From Acidovorax sp. GW101-3H11 (GTDB taxonomy: Bacteria > Pseudomonadota > Gammaproteobacteria > Burkholderiales > Burkholderiaceae_C), in contig NZ_LUKZ01000012.1 of assembly GCF_001633105.1 (NCBI RefSeq), positions 151,278 through 215,277 of the forward strand: a stretch of 64,000 bases of DNA. The letters run 5' to 3'. This document shows, one piece after another, positions 9,310 to 17,682 of the stretch (its first letter is position 1; every line of letters starts with the position of its first letter). The translations under genes were made by a program, and so were the position numbers. Below the pieces are notes generated by a model. The model ran no database searches. It had not been told where the DNA came from and saw nothing but the letters and a program-made list of their open reading frames with translations.

Positions 9310-10256
9310 GCCAACAACTCCCGGGTTTCGGCCAACGTGGCCGAGTCAAACAATGCTGCGCCGACCAGTTCGGGGTCGATGCGCTTGGTCAGGCCCGCCA
9401 GCACCTTGCCGGGGCCACATTCAACAATGTGCGTCACGCCACGGCCCTTCAGCGCCTGCACGCATTCAACCCAGCGCACCGGGCCAAAGGCCTGGCGGTA
9501 GAGTGCGTCGCGAATGGCGTCCGCGTCCTGCTGCACTGCCACGTCCACGTTGTTGAGCACTGGAATCTGGGGCGCGGCCAGCGCCACACCGGCCAACGCC
9601 ACGCGCAGCTTTTCAGCGGCGGGCTTCATCAGGCTGGAGTGGAAAGGCGCAGACACCGGCAGCAGCAGCGCGCGCTTGGCACCGGCCGACTTGAGCACTT
9701 CACAGGCCTTGTCCACACCTGCCTTGGTTCCGGCAATCACGGTCTGGATAGGGTCGTTGAAATTGACGGCCTCGACCACCTCGGTGGTGCCGGACCCGAA
9801 CGATGCCAGCGCCTCGGCACACCCGGCGATGACCTTGGAGGCTTCCATGCCCAAAATGGCGGCCATGGCGCCGGTGCCCACCGGCACAGCCTCTTGCATG
9901 GCCGCAGCGCGCAGTCGCACCAGCGGAGCCGCCTGTGCCAGCGTCAGCACGTCGGCCGCCACCAGGGCCGAATATTCGCCCAGCGAATGCCCGGCCACTG
10001 CCACCGGGGCAGCCCCGCCCTCAGCACGCCAAACACGCCAGGCCGCCACACCCACCACCAGCATCACCGGCTGGGTGTTGGTGGTCAGCGCCAGCGCCTC
10101 CTTGGGGCCCTCTTTGATCAGGGCGCCCACATCTTCACGCAGGGCATCCGATGCTTCTTGCAGGGTCTGCGCCACCACAGGGTGATCACCCCACCCATCG
10201 AGCATGCCCACGGACTGGGAGCCTTGTCCGGGAAAGACAAATGCAAAAGACGTCAT
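9306..10256 (-). CDS. fabD: Malonyl-CoA:ACP transacylase
   Basis: Loads malonate from CoA onto ACP. It is 316 residues. The nucleophile elbow GHSLGEYSAL places S91, with catalytic H206 in APFHSSLMKPAAE and the N-terminal FPGQGSQ loop at 8-14. It sits between fabH (61-bp gap that contains a dispersed repeat copy) and fabG (4-bp overlap). Confidence 0.97.
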   Translation of the reverse strand: MTSFAFVFPGQGSQSVGMLDGWGDHPVVAQTLQEASDALREDVGALIKEGPKEALALTTNTQPVMLVVGVAAWRVWRAEGGAAPVAVAGHSLGEYSALVAADVLTLAQAAPLVRLRAAAMQEAVPVGTGAMAAILGMEASKVIAGCAEALASFGSGTTEVVEAVNFNDPIQTVIAGTKAGVDKACEVLKSAGAKRALLLPVSAPFHSSLMKPAAEKLRVALAGVALAAPQIPVLNNVDVAVQQDADAIRDALYRQAFGPVRWVECVQALKGRGVTHIVECGPGKVLAGLTKRIDPELVGAALFDSATLAETRELLA

Positions 10257-10280
10257 GACAAAATCCAGAAATTTGAGAGA

Positions 10281-10334
10281 AATTGGGCGCTACCGCCTGT
10301 CCACATTGGCTTGATAGCTACAACTTCAGGAGCA
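10281..10334 (-). repeat. Dispersed palindromic repeat, copy 1, overlapping the fabH 3' end
   Basis: Contains TTGATAGCTACAA and the arm GGGCGCTACCGCCTGTCCA. Read on the minus strand it begins inside the last fabH codons, and its AGTTGTAGCTATCA supplies the TAG stop codon (10318-10320). It is closely similar to the copies at 25121-25178 (ACCGCC(C/T)GTCCA arm) and 17101-17142 (GCTCCTGAA(T/G)TTGTAGCT). Confidence 0.75.
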
Positions 10335-11295
10335 CAGCGCCCCAGGCAAAGCCACCACCCACCCCCTCCAGCAACAGGGTCTGACCCTTGTGGACCTGGC
10401 CGGAGCGCACGGCGTGGTCGAGCGCCAGCGGAATGGAAGCCGCAGACGTGTTGCCATGCTGATCCACGGTGACCACCACTTTGTCCATGGACAGCTTCAG
10501 CTTGCGGGCCGTGCCCTGCATGATGCGGATGTTGGCCTGGTGCGGAATCAGCCAGTCGATGTCCGCTTCGGTCAAGCCGGCCTTGGCCAATGCGGCATGG
10601 GCGGCTTTTTCCAGCACCCCTACCGCCAGCTTGAAAACAGCCTGCCCATCCATCTTGAGGAGCGGATCCCCCAGCACCTGGCCACCCGACACATTGCCCG
10701 GCACACACAGAATGCCGACATGTTTGCCATCAGCGTGCAGGTCGCTCGACAGGATGCCGGGCGTCTCGGACGCCTCCAGCACCACTGCCCCGGCGCCATC
10801 ACCAAACAACACGCAGGTGGTGCGGTCATTGAAGTCCAGGATGCGGCTGAAAACCTCGGCGCCGATCACCAGGGCGCGGTTGGCCGCCCCCGTCTGGATC
10901 ATGGCATCTGCCACCGACAGCGCGTACACAAAACCGCTACAGACCGCCTGCACATCAAACGCCGGGCAACCATTGGCCCCCAGCTTGTTCTGCAAGATAC
11001 AAGCGGTGGAGGGGAACACCATGTCAGGCGTGGACGTGGCCACGATGATCAGGTCGATGTCCGTCGGCTGCAGCCCGGCCGCCTGCAAGGCGTTGCGCGC
11101 GGCCTCCAGACCCAGATCGCTGCTGGCCACATCGGGGGCCGCAAAGTGGCGCGCCCGGATGCCGGTGCGCTCCACAATCCATTCGTCAGAGGTTTCGATG
11201 CCGCGCTGGCCCAGTTCGGCCACGAGATCGGCGTTGGTCAACCGGCGGGGCGGCAGGTAGCTGCCGGTGCCGGTAATGCGGGAGTAGCGTCTCAT
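10318..11295 (-). CDS. fabH: 3-oxoacyl-ACP synthase III (KAS III)
   Basis: Initiates fatty-acid synthesis by condensing acetyl-CoA with malonyl-ACP. It is 325 residues from ATG 11295, which overlaps the plsX stop by one base (TGATG); a TTG one codon upstream is not needed. The catalytic triad is C119 (VQAVCSGF), H252 (IPHQANIRI) and N282 (HGNTSAAS). The stop codon lies inside a dispersed repeat copy, so the final residues LLKL may have been rewritten by that insertion. Confidence 0.97.
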   Translation of the reverse strand: MRRYSRITGTGSYLPPRRLTNADLVAELGQRGIETSDEWIVERTGIRARHFAAPDVASSDLGLEAARNALQAAGLQPTDIDLIIVATSTPDMVFPSTACILQNKLGANGCPAFDVQAVCSGFVYALSVADAMIQTGAANRALVIGAEVFSRILDFNDRTTCVLFGDGAGAVVLEASETPGILSSDLHADGKHVGILCVPGNVSGGQVLGDPLLKMDGQAVFKLAVGVLEKAAHAALAKAGLTEADIDWLIPHQANIRIMQGTARKLKLSMDKVVVTVDQHGNTSAASIPLALDHAVRSGQVHKGQTLLLEGVGGGFAWGAVLLKL

Positions 11296-12347
11296 CAATG
11301 TGTCGTCGCCGCTGCGCCAGGCTGGGGCTGGGCGTCTGCAGGCACCAGAAGCGGTGCCGCATGCGCAATCCGGGTCCGGACACGGTCGAGCAGGTTGTTG
11401 CGGGCTGCATCATACGCCCGGTTCAAAGCCTGCTCGAAGGCCATGGCGTCGGCCGATCCGTGACTCTTGAACACCAGTCCGCGCAGGCCGAGCAGCGCCG
11501 CGCCGTTGTACCGGCGGTAGTCCATACGCTTCATGAGCGCTTTTAGGATCGGATAAGCGATGATCGCCGCCATTTTCGTGAAGATATGACGGGAGAACTC
11601 GGTCTTAAGCGCCCCAATGACCATCGAGGCAACACCCTCGCTGGCCTTGAGCGCCACATTGCCCACAAAACCGTCACACACCACGATGTCCACGGTGCCT
11701 TTGAAAATGTCATTGCCTTCAACATTACCAAAGAAGTTCAAATCACCGGAACTGGCAGCAGATCGCAGCAGTTCACCCGCTTTTTTGATGACTTCGCTGC
11801 CTTTAATGACCTCTTCGCCAATATTCAGCAAACCCACGGTGGGCTCACCGCCCTCCTGAAGGGCCGACACCAGGGCGGACCCCATCACGGCAAACTGCAG
11901 CAGATGCTCAGCCGAGCAATCCACATTGGCCCCCAGGTCCAGCACCGTGGTGGCGCCGCCCGTGGCATTGGGCAGCTGGGTGGCAATCGCTGGGCGGTCA
12001 ATCCCATCCAGCGTCTTGAGGAGATAACGGGCGATGGCCATCAGCGCGCCGGTGTTGCCCGCCGAGACGGCCGCCGATGCCGCGCCGTCCTTGACCTGCT
12101 GGATGGCCACGCGCATCGAAGAATCCTTCTTCTTGCGCAAGGCCACCTCCACCGGGTCGTCCATGGCCACCACTTCGGAGGCGGGAACAATGGCAGCACG
12201 GTCGTGCGCAAACGCCTGCAGGCTGCCTGGCAGGCCTACCAGCAGCAAACGAGCATCGGGATGGTGTTCGAGAAACTGGCGGCACGCCGCGAGCGTGACG
12301 CGGGGGCCATGGTCGCCCCCCATGCAGTCAACAGCCAGTGTGATCAT
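11295..12347 (-). CDS. plsX: Phosphate acyltransferase PlsX
   Basis: Makes acyl-phosphate from acyl-ACP, linking fatty-acid to phospholipid synthesis at the membrane face. It is 350 residues. It begins with the family signature DCMGGDHGP (8-16) and contains [28 protein letters not shown] and [11 protein letters not shown]. The stop overlaps the fabH start. It follows rpmF after a hairpin that may attenuate read-through. Confidence 0.97.
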   Translation of the reverse strand: MITLAVDCMGGDHGPRVTLAACRQFLEHHPDARLLLVGLPGSLQAFAHDRAAIVPASEVVAMDDPVEVALRKKKDSSMRVAIQQVKDGAASAAVSAGNTGALMAIARYLLKTLDGIDRPAIATQLPNATGGATTVLDLGANVDCSAEHLLQFAVMGSALVSALQEGGEPTVGLLNIGEEVIKGSEVIKKAGELLRSAASSGDLNFFGNVEGNDIFKGTVDIVVCDGFVGNVALKASEGVASMVIGALKTEFSRHIFTKMAAIIAYPILKALMKRMDYRRYNGAALLGLRGLVFKSHGSADAMAFEQALNRAYDAARNNLLDRVRTRIAHAAPLLVPADAQPQPGAAATTH

Positions 12348-12399
12348 GGGCGACTTGTCCGACCAACGGATGGGGCCGGAAGAAAAATACGACGGTCAA

Positions 12400-12436
12400 A
12401 ACAAAGGCCCGCACTACAGAAGTAGTTGCGGGCCTT
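12400..12436 (-). terminator. Terminator or attenuator between rpmF and plsX
   Basis: A long stem pairs AAGGCCCGCA and its complement TGCGGGCCTT with a short extension CTAC/GTAG. On the minus strand the second arm runs into TTTGTTTTG. It starts 15 bp after the rpmF stop. It probably reduces, rather than abolishes, transcription into plsX, giving high L32 and lower PlsX/Fab output. Confidence 0.75.
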
Positions 12437-12450
12437 GATGGGTGCTGAAA

Positions 12451-12633
12451 TCAGGCTTCAGACTTGTTCTTCAGCACCTGACGGCCACGGTAGAAACCGT
12501 TGGGGCTGATGTGGTGACGCAGGTGCGTTTCACCAGTGGTGGGTTCCACAGCAATGCCTGGCACGTTCAGGGCATTGTGCGAGCGGTGCATGCCGCGCTT
12601 GGAAGGGGACTTTTTGTTTTGCTGAACGGCCAT
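12451..12633 (-). CDS. rpmF: 50S ribosomal protein L32
   Basis: A 60-residue ribosomal protein. The start is ATG 12633 ([19 protein letters not shown]), preceded by a purine-rich site (AGGAGCC); an upstream extension to 12723 does not belong to L32. The C-terminal GFYRGRQVL is characteristic. It shows the conserved order yceD-rpmF-plsX. Confidence 0.98.
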   Translation of the reverse strand: MAVQQNKKSPSKRGMHRSHNALNVPGIAVEPTTGETHLRHHISPNGFYRGRQVLKNKSEA

Positions 12634-12711
12634 GATGGCTCCTGATCTTGAGTAGGTTGGTAAAAACGCGATCAGCCCAAAAGACACGATGGGATTCGCG
12701 TGAAGCCCACG

Positions 12712-12739
12712 ATTATAACCCAAATGATTTTTGGGTCAG
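12712..12739 (-). promoter_or_regulatory. Candidate sigma-70 promoter for rpmF-plsX-fab
   Basis: The minus strand has CTGACC (12734-12739), a 16-bp spacer and a perfect TATAAT (12712-12717), 79 bases upstream of the rpmF ATG. The spacer contains an ACCCAAA...TTTGGGT inverted repeat. The position at the 3' end of yceD fits an internal operon promoter. Confidence 0.45.
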
Positions 12740-12743
12740 CCAA

Positions 12744-13292
12744 TCACCCCTTGGGATCCTTGCGCAGCCCGGCGAGCGCAGCAAAAGGGTTGGGTTTTTC
12801 GTCGTTCGCTTCTTCGAAATCGTCGTCGGAAGAGGCCAGCGGCACGGCCGTGGGGCATTCGTCGTGTTTGGGCACCACGGGCAAGGCCATCAGCAGCTCG
12901 TCCTCGATGAGTTCGTGCAGGTCGAACTCACGGCTCAGGGCGAGCAGGTCTTCCTCGCTCTCGTCGTCCAGCGCCTCGGCCGTGGCCTCGTCCGCCACAA
13001 AACGGAACTCGCGGTCCACCTCCAGCGGCACGTCTACGGGGGTCATGCAGCGCTGGCATTCCATGGGGAAACTTGCGCGCACCTTGATGTGCAGCCACAC
13101 CTGGCCCATGCCACCCAGCGCGGTACGCACTTCGCCCACCGCCTCCCAGTCCACCAGCAGGTCGGGGTGCAGGCCCTTGGCCTCTTGCGCCAGGCGTTCG
13201 TACTTCAGCAGCGAGTCGTGGCCCGCCAGCCGTCCGCCCGCCTGTGCAAAGGCTTTCACGTCCAGGCGCTGCAGGGAGAATTCCTTGGTCAT
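12744..13292 (-). CDS. yceD: YceD/DUF177 protein, 23S rRNA accumulation factor
   Basis: A 182-residue protein from ATG 13292 (MTKEFSLQRLDVKAFA); a frame to 13319 would overlap maf and is less likely. It contains the DUF177 signature SFPMECQRCMTPVDVPLE, with a CxxC pair, and an acidic middle region (DDESEEDLL ... FDLHELIEDELLMALP). YceD-family proteins promote 23S rRNA accumulation and are almost always next to rpmF, as here. It is divergent from maf with only 25 bp between starts. Confidence 0.92.
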   Translation of the reverse strand: MTKEFSLQRLDVKAFAQAGGRLAGHDSLLKYERLAQEAKGLHPDLLVDWEAVGEVRTALGGMGQVWLHIKVRASFPMECQRCMTPVDVPLEVDREFRFVADEATAEALDDESEEDLLALSREFDLHELIEDELLMALPVVPKHDECPTAVPLASSDDDFEEANDEKPNPFAALAGLRKDPKG

Positions 13293-13317
13293 GGCGGCAG
13301 TGTAAGAGAATCGGCGC

Positions 13318-13917
13318 ATGCATCAATCCCCCCCCCTGCAACGCCCTCTGGTATTGGGCTCCACCTCGCGCTACCGGCGTGAATTGCTCGAGCGGCTGAA
13401 CCTGCCTTTTGAGGTCGCAGCCCCGGATGTGGACGAAACCCCCCTGCCCGGCGAAGCCCCGCGCGATCTGGCCCTGCGCCTGGCGCTGGCCAAGGCGCGC
13501 GCCGTGGCGCAGCAGCATCCCGGCGCCGTGGTAATTGGCTCCGACCAGGTGGCCGACCTCGCGGGTAAGCCCCTGGGCAAGCCGGGCCAGCACGAACGCG
13601 CCGTGCAGCAACTGCGCCAGATGCGCGGCCAGACCGTGGTGTTCCAGACCGCGCTGGCCGTGGTGTGCGCCGCCACCGGCTTTGAGCAAGCAGACCTCGC
13701 CCCGGTGGAGGTGAAGTTCCGCGACCTGTCCGACGAAGAAATCGAGCGCTACCTGCGCGCCGAACAACCCTACGACTGTGCGGGAAGTGCCAAGAGCGAA
13801 GGCTTGGGCATTGCGCTGCTGGACGCCATCCACAGCGACGACCCCACGGCCCTCATCGGCCTGCCGCTGATCCGCACCTGCCGCATGCTGCGCGCTGCAG
13901 GGCTGGTGCTGCCATGA
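13318..13917 (+). CDS. maf: Maf-family nucleotide pyrophosphatase (YceF type)
   Basis: House-cleaning pyrophosphatase; the YceF subgroup hydrolyses m7GTP. It is 199 residues. The N-terminal LGSTSRYRRELL (13-24) is the Maf phosphate loop. The catalytic GSDQVA is at about 73-78, followed by PYDCAGSAKSEGLGIALLD, whose CAGS matches the YceF rather than the dTTPase subgroup. It is divergent from yceD. Confidence 0.93.
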   Translation: MHQSPPLQRPLVLGSTSRYRRELLERLNLPFEVAAPDVDETPLPGEAPRDLALRLALAKARAVAQQHPGAVVIGSDQVADLAGKPLGKPGQHERAVQQLRQMRGQTVVFQTALAVVCAATGFEQADLAPVEVKFRDLSDEEIERYLRAEQPYDCAGSAKSEGLGIALLDAIHSDDPTALIGLPLIRTCRMLRAAGLVLP

Positions 13918-13920
13918 TGA

Positions 13921-14055
13921 AGCACCCCCTGAGTCGCTTCGCGCCCTCCCCCTCTCCTTCGGGAGGGAGACACACCCAGTGGCCTGGCCAAGCCAGCTCC
14001 ACGGGTGCGCTGGCCTGCACCGCGTCAGTATCCCCAGCACCGGACACTGCGCAGC
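13921..14055. repeat. Intergenic CACCCCCTGAG-type repeat element
   Basis: The stretch begins GAAGCACCCCCTGAGTCGC, then has CTTCGCGCCCTCCCCCTC, a TCCTTCGGGAGG hairpin and a CAGTGGCCTGGCC-type end. I recognise this layout as a repeated intergenic element of Comamonadaceae from memory. Only one copy is obvious in this window, so the repeat status cannot be shown from this sequence alone. A short echo (GAAGCACCCC) lies at about 14855. Confidence 0.4.
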
Positions 14056-14071
14056 GCAATGGAGGCCAACG

Positions 14072-14848
14072 ATGAATGCGAAAACCGGCACGCTGTACCT
14101 GGTGCCTGCCCCCCTCGACTTTGGCTGCGACACCCAGGCCCCGCTGCAGGACGCTCTGCCCGCAGCCACGCTGCAGACAGCCGCGCGCCTGACCCATTGG
14201 GTGTGTGAAAACGCCAAGAGCACACGCGCCTACCTCAAGCGCATCGACGCCCTGCACCCCCTGGCAGCGTCCCTGCAGCAACAGCAGATCACCGAGCTGC
14301 CGCGCGAAGTCCACAAAAAGGGCGACCACGGCGACAAGGGCTCGGCCCCGTTCGACGCCCGCCCGTTGCTGACGGCGGCGCTGAACGGGCACGACATCGG
14401 CCTGGTCAGCGAAGCGGGCATGCCTGCTGTGGCCGACCCGGGTTCGTCGGTGGTCCGCGCCGCGCACGACCTGGGCCTGCGCGTAGTGCCGCTGGTGGGG
14501 CCGGTATCGCTGCTGCTGGCCCTGGCGGCCAGTGGCCTCAATGGGCAGAACTTCGCCTTCGTCGGCTATCTGCCACAAGACGGGCAAGAGCGCGCACAGC
14601 GCATCAAGGAGCTGGAGGGCATTGCACTGCGCACGGGCCAGACCCAGCTGTTCATTGAAACCCCCTACCGCAACCCCGCCCTGTGGCAAGCCCTGGTGCA
14701 GACGCTGCAGCCCCACACGCGCCTGGCGCTGGCCAGCGGGCTGACACTGCCCGAGGCACGCATCCACAGCCAGCTGGTTCGGCAATGGCGCCAGCAACCC
14801 GCACCGCCCGACAACCGCACCCCGGTCGTGTTTGCACTGGGCCGCTAG
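14072..14848 (+). CDS. RsmI-like SAM-dependent methyltransferase (tetrapyrrole methylase fold)
   Basis: A 258-residue protein from ATG 14072, which has GGAGG 7 bases upstream; the frame is open back to 13979 but that part lies in repeat DNA. The fold signatures are TLYLVPAPLDFG at the N-terminus, GLVSEAGMPAVADPGSSVVRAA (about 110-131), LVGPVSLLLALAASGLNGQNFAFVGYLP and LFIETPYRN. This is the arrangement of RsmI (16S rRNA C1402 2'-O-methyltransferase), but the N-terminus is shorter and diverged, so a different substrate is possible. It lies downstream of maf. Confidence 0.8.
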   Translation: MNAKTGTLYLVPAPLDFGCDTQAPLQDALPAATLQTAARLTHWVCENAKSTRAYLKRIDALHPLAASLQQQQITELPREVHKKGDHGDKGSAPFDARPLLTAALNGHDIGLVSEAGMPAVADPGSSVVRAAHDLGLRVVPLVGPVSLLLALAASGLNGQNFAFVGYLPQDGQERAQRIKELEGIALRTGQTQLFIETPYRNPALWQALVQTLQPHTRLALASGLTLPEARIHSQLVRQWRQQPAPPDNRTPVVFALGR

Positions 14849-14849
14849 C

Positions 14850-16037
14850 ATGGTGAAGCACCCCTACCCTATTGCTATATTTTTGATAGCTATCAGCGCT
14901 TATGGAACGCGCGCAGAAGCCATTATTCGTTGTGAATTGAATGGCAAGGCGATCAATATTTCCAACGGTGGCGAGACCGCAGGCCAGTCCGGCCTGGTGC
15001 GCTGCCGCGACGAGAACACCGGCCATGTGCAGCGCGAGCAGCAATTGCAGAACGGCAAGTTCATGGGCCTGGAACGCATGTTCGACCGCGAAGGCCGCCT
15101 GCAGCGCGAGCGCAGCGTGAACGAACGCGGCAACAGCCATGGCCGGGTGGCGGAGTTCTGGCCCAACGGCCAGCTGCGCCGCGAGGAAACCGCCGACAAC
15201 GGCCGCACCCTGGGTGCGGTGCGGCGCTTCGATGCCAGCGGCCGGGTGGAACGCGTGTCCTTCCACGGCGAGGGGCAGGAGCTTTTTTATGTGGAGTACA
15301 CCAGCAAGGGCCAGCCAGCGCGCCTGCTGTGCCCGCGCACCAGCGTGTTGCCCGAAGACCGCAAGCTCTGCGGTTTTGACGGCGCCGCCGACACCCCACT
15401 TTTTGCTGAAAGCGGTGCGCGCTCGGCCCAGCTGCGCTACGACCAGGGCCGGCTGCTGAGCGCCACCGAATGGACCGCCGACGGCATCGTCTCTGCCCAG
15501 CAACTGGTGGTGGACGGCCGGCGGGTGCACAAAAGCTTCACCACCGAAGGCGGCAAGAGCGTGCTGCGCGAGGAGCGTGTCTTCGCGCCGGACGACTGCA
15601 CGCTGTGGGACACGCGGGGCCCCTTGCTGAGCGCCAAACGCTATGGCGCGTCGGGCCAGCTCATCGAGCAGCGCAGCTTTGCCGAGGGCCGCGAGGTGCA
15701 GGTGGAGCGCTGGTACCTGAACGGCGCCGTGCGCGAGCGCAGCGCCTGGAGCGGCACCGGCAAGGACGCCCGCCTGCTGCGCGAGATGTACCGCGACGAC
15801 GGCAAGCTGGCGCGGCGCGACCAGCTCAATGCCGACCAGTGGCCCGTGGGCACCCAGCAGGCCTTCCACGACAACGGCCGCCTGGCGCTGGAAGAGCAGT
15901 ATTCGGCCCCCGACGGCCGAGGGCGCACCCGGCTCACGGCGCGCAAGCAGTGGGATGACACCGGCAAGCTGACTGCAGACGACACCATCCTGGAAGACGG
16001 ATCACGCCAGCGCAAGGCGGGTGGGGTGGACAGCTGA
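14850..16037 (+). CDS. Exported protein with MORN/YwqK-like repeats
   Basis: A 395-residue protein from ATG 14850, two bases after the preceding stop. The signal peptide (about 1-24, core IAIFLIAISA, ending RAEA) is encoded by a dispersed palindromic repeat. The mature part is a run of imperfect 20-25 residue units of the type NGQLRREE, SGRVERVSF, SGQLIEQRSF, NGAVRERSAW and NGRLALEEQY, typical of MORN-related YwqK-type beta repeats. Cysteines near the start of the mature region (IIRCE, LVRCRD) could form a disulfide. The function is unknown; it is probably periplasmic or surface-exposed. A terminator follows. Confidence 0.75.
   Translation: MVKHPYPIAIFLIAISAYGTRAEAIIRCELNGKAINISNGGETAGQSGLVRCRDENTGHVQREQQLQNGKFMGLERMFDREGRLQRERSVNERGNSHGRVAEFWPNGQLRREETADNGRTLGAVRRFDASGRVERVSFHGEGQELFYVEYTSKGQPARLLCPRTSVLPEDRKLCGFDGAADTPLFAESGARSAQLRYDQGRLLSATEWTADGIVSAQQLVVDGRRVHKSFTTEGGKSVLREERVFAPDDCTLWDTRGPLLSAKRYGASGQLIEQRSFAEGREVQVERWYLNGAVRERSAWSGTGKDARLLREMYRDDGKLARRDQLNADQWPVGTQQAFHDNGRLALEEQYSAPDGRGRTRLTARKQWDDTGKLTADDTILEDGSRQRKAGGVDS
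14870..14922 (+). repeat. Dispersed palindromic repeat, copy 2, encoding a signal peptide
   Basis: Contains TTGCTATATTTTTG, then ATAGCTATCAGCGCTTATGGA and a GC-rich end. It is read in frame as IAIFLIAISAYGTRAEA, the hydrophobic core and cleavage region of the preceding-entry protein. It is 22/24 identical over its core to the copy at 60350-60397 on the other strand. Confidence 0.8.
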
Positions 16038-16078
16038 AGACGCCGTCCATACCACCCACACCGGCCCCCATACGCAAA

Positions 16079-16115
16079 ATGCCCTGAATGGAAACTCCAT
16101 CCGGGGCATTTTTTT
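16079..16115 (+). terminator. Rho-independent terminator between convergent genes
   Basis: A near-perfect 14-bp stem, ATGCCCTGAATGGA (16079-16092) with TCCATCCGGGGCAT (16095-16108), is followed by seven T residues. It ends the 14850-16037 gene and may also stop the opposing sppA transcript. Confidence 0.9.
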
Positions 16116-16148
16116 CTGCCATCGGCCAGCTGGCCGGGTGGGCTGCGG

Positions 16149-17195
16149 TCAGCGCAGCTGAGGGCCCGCCAGCGACAGCGACCTTACCGCGCCCACACCA
16201 ATCGCAGCGCCAAATCGCTTGACCAGGCGTTCCGCCACGTTGTCGCGGCGGGTGTAGTCGATGATGTCTTCGGCTTTGACCACTTCGCGGGCCACATAGT
16301 CCAGGTTGCCCAGCTTGTCGGCCAGGCCCATTTCCACAGCCTGCTGGCCGGTCCAGAACAGGCCGCTGAAGGTGTCGGGCGTGGTCTTGAGGCGGTCACC
16401 CCGGCCTGCCTTCACCACGGCGATGAACTGCTGGTGGATCTGGTCGAGCATGGTCTGCGCGTAGGCACGCTGCTTTTCAGTCTGTGGGCTGAACGGGTCG
16501 AGGAAACCCTTGTTCTCGCCCGCCGTGAGCAGGCGGCGCTCCACACCCAGCTTTTCCATGGTGCCGGTGAAGCCAAAACCGTCCATCAGCACGCCGATAC
16601 TGCCCACGATGCTGGCCTTGTCCACATAGATGTCGTCGGCGGCTGCGGCGATGTAGTAGGCGGCCGAGGCACAGGTTTCTTCCACCACCGCATAGATGGG
16701 TTTCTTGTGCTTGGCCTTGAGGCGAATGATCTCGTCGTTGATGATGCCCGCCTGCACCGGGCTGCCGCCGGGCGAGTTGATGAGCAGCACCAGCGCCTGC
16801 GAGCCTTCGTCTTCCAGCGCACTGCGCATGGCGGCGACGACAAATTCGGCACTGGCCTCGGCCCCGCTGGCGATCTCGCCCTTGATGTCCACCACGGCCG
16901 TGTGGGGGGTGCTTTTGCTGGCGCTGGGCGAGGCCTGGCGCAGGGCGGTGAAGGCCACGGCGGCAATCAACACCAGCCAGGCCAGGCGGAAGAAGATCTT
17001 CCAGCGGCGGGCGCTGCGTTGTTCTTGGAGGGCGGAGAAGGCCAGCTTTTCCAGCGTGGCGCGTTCCCAGCCAGGTTCACGCGATGGGTCGCTCACAGAT
17101 GCTCCTGAATTTGTAGCTGCTTGCGCCCACAGGTCGGGCGCGGGGTTGCTTTTGGGGTCAAAACCCGAGGGTCCGGGCGATTGGGGGTCGGTCAT
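16149..17195 (-). CDS. sppA: Signal peptide peptidase SppA (S49 family)
   Basis: Membrane-anchored serine protease that degrades cleaved signal peptides. It is 348 residues from ATG 17195 (MTDPQSPGPS); the longer open frame to 17354 has no support. A cytosolic tail (1-65) and one transmembrane helix (about 66-85) precede a periplasmic ClpP-fold domain with INSPGGSPVQAG, ETCASAAYYIA (nucleophile serine) and TAGENKGFLDPF (general-base lysine). This is the short, single-domain form. Residues 24-33 (AQAATNSGAS) are encoded by a dispersed repeat copy, so part of the tail is repeat-derived. Confidence 0.93.
   Translation of the reverse strand: MTDPQSPGPSGFDPKSNPAPDLWAQAATNSGASVSDPSREPGWERATLEKLAFSALQEQRSARRWKIFFRLAWLVLIAAVAFTALRQASPSASKSTPHTAVVDIKGEIASGAEASAEFVVAAMRSALEDEGSQALVLLINSPGGSPVQAGIINDEIIRLKAKHKKPIYAVVEETCASAAYYIAAAADDIYVDKASIVGSIGVLMDGFGFTGTMEKLGVERRLLTAGENKGFLDPFSPQTEKQRAYAQTMLDQIHQQFIAVVKAGRGDRLKTTPDTFSGLFWTGQQAVEMGLADKLGNLDYVAREVVKAEDIIDYTRRDNVAERLVKRFGAAIGVGAVRSLSLAGPQLR
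17101..17142 (-). repeat. Dispersed palindromic repeat, copy 3, inside sppA
   Basis: On the plus strand GCTCCTGAATTTGTAGCTGC then TTGCGCCCACAGG. It shares GCTCCTGAA(T/G)TTGTAGCT with the fabH-end copy and GCTGCTTGCGC with the 37967-38026 copy. It lies wholly in the sppA N-terminal coding region. Confidence 0.6.
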
Positions 17196-17283
17196 GTCTT
17201 GTGTCCTGGGCACTGCACCACTGCGGCCGGCGCCCCCACACAGGCGGCGGGTGGCGTGGGTCCAGGCTTTCCATCTGGGTTGT

Positions 17284-17661
17284 CTAGAACTCCACGGGCT
17301 GCAGGTGGTGGGCAGTATGCCAGTGCACCACACCATCGCTTTCTGACAAAGCAATTTTCACCAGCCCGCCCCGGCAGGGTCCTCCGGCACACTGGCCCGT
17401 GTGGGGCAGGTAGGCCGCCCCATGGGTGGAGCACAGCAGCCATTGGCCGGTGTCATCAAAAAAATGGCCTTCCTGGTAGTCCATCTCCATCGCCACATGG
17501 GTGCAGCGGTTGAGGTAGGCATGGGGCACGCCCCGGTAGCGGATGGCAAAGGCGCGGCAGGTCTGCCCCGCGTAACGCACATCAAACGCCACCGCCAGGC
17601 CGCCATCGACCAGGTCGGCGCTGTTGCACAGGGCAAGGGACTGTTCGGGGGGCGTGGTCAT
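17284..17661 (-). CDS. Small Rieske [2Fe-2S] protein
   Basis: A 125-residue single-domain Rieske protein from ATG 17661; a GTG at 17676 would add five residues. The cluster ligands are visible as C-x-H in NRCTHVAMEMD and C-x2-H in LLCSTHGAAY. It resembles the ferredoxin components of dioxygenases or NirD-like Rieske proteins, but no oxygenase is adjacent. The stop-to-start spacing from gph and the placement upstream of sppA suggest co-transcription gph-Rieske-sppA. The function is not assigned. Confidence 0.85.
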   Translation of the reverse strand: MTTPPEQSLALCNSADLVDGGLAVAFDVRYAGQTCRAFAIRYRGVPHAYLNRCTHVAMEMDYQEGHFFDDTGQWLLCSTHGAAYLPHTGQCAGGPCRGGLVKIALSESDGVVHWHTAHHLQPVEF

Positions 17662-17682
17662 GGCGGGTTCGTTCACACCGTC

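Noticed and set aside
13979-14071. Upstream start for the RsmI-like protein
   Set aside because: This part lies in intergenic repeat DNA; ATG 14072 has a strong ribosome site.
17196-17354. N-terminal extension of SppA
   Set aside because: The sequence is non-conserved and overlaps the Rieske gene; MTDPQSP is the plausible start.
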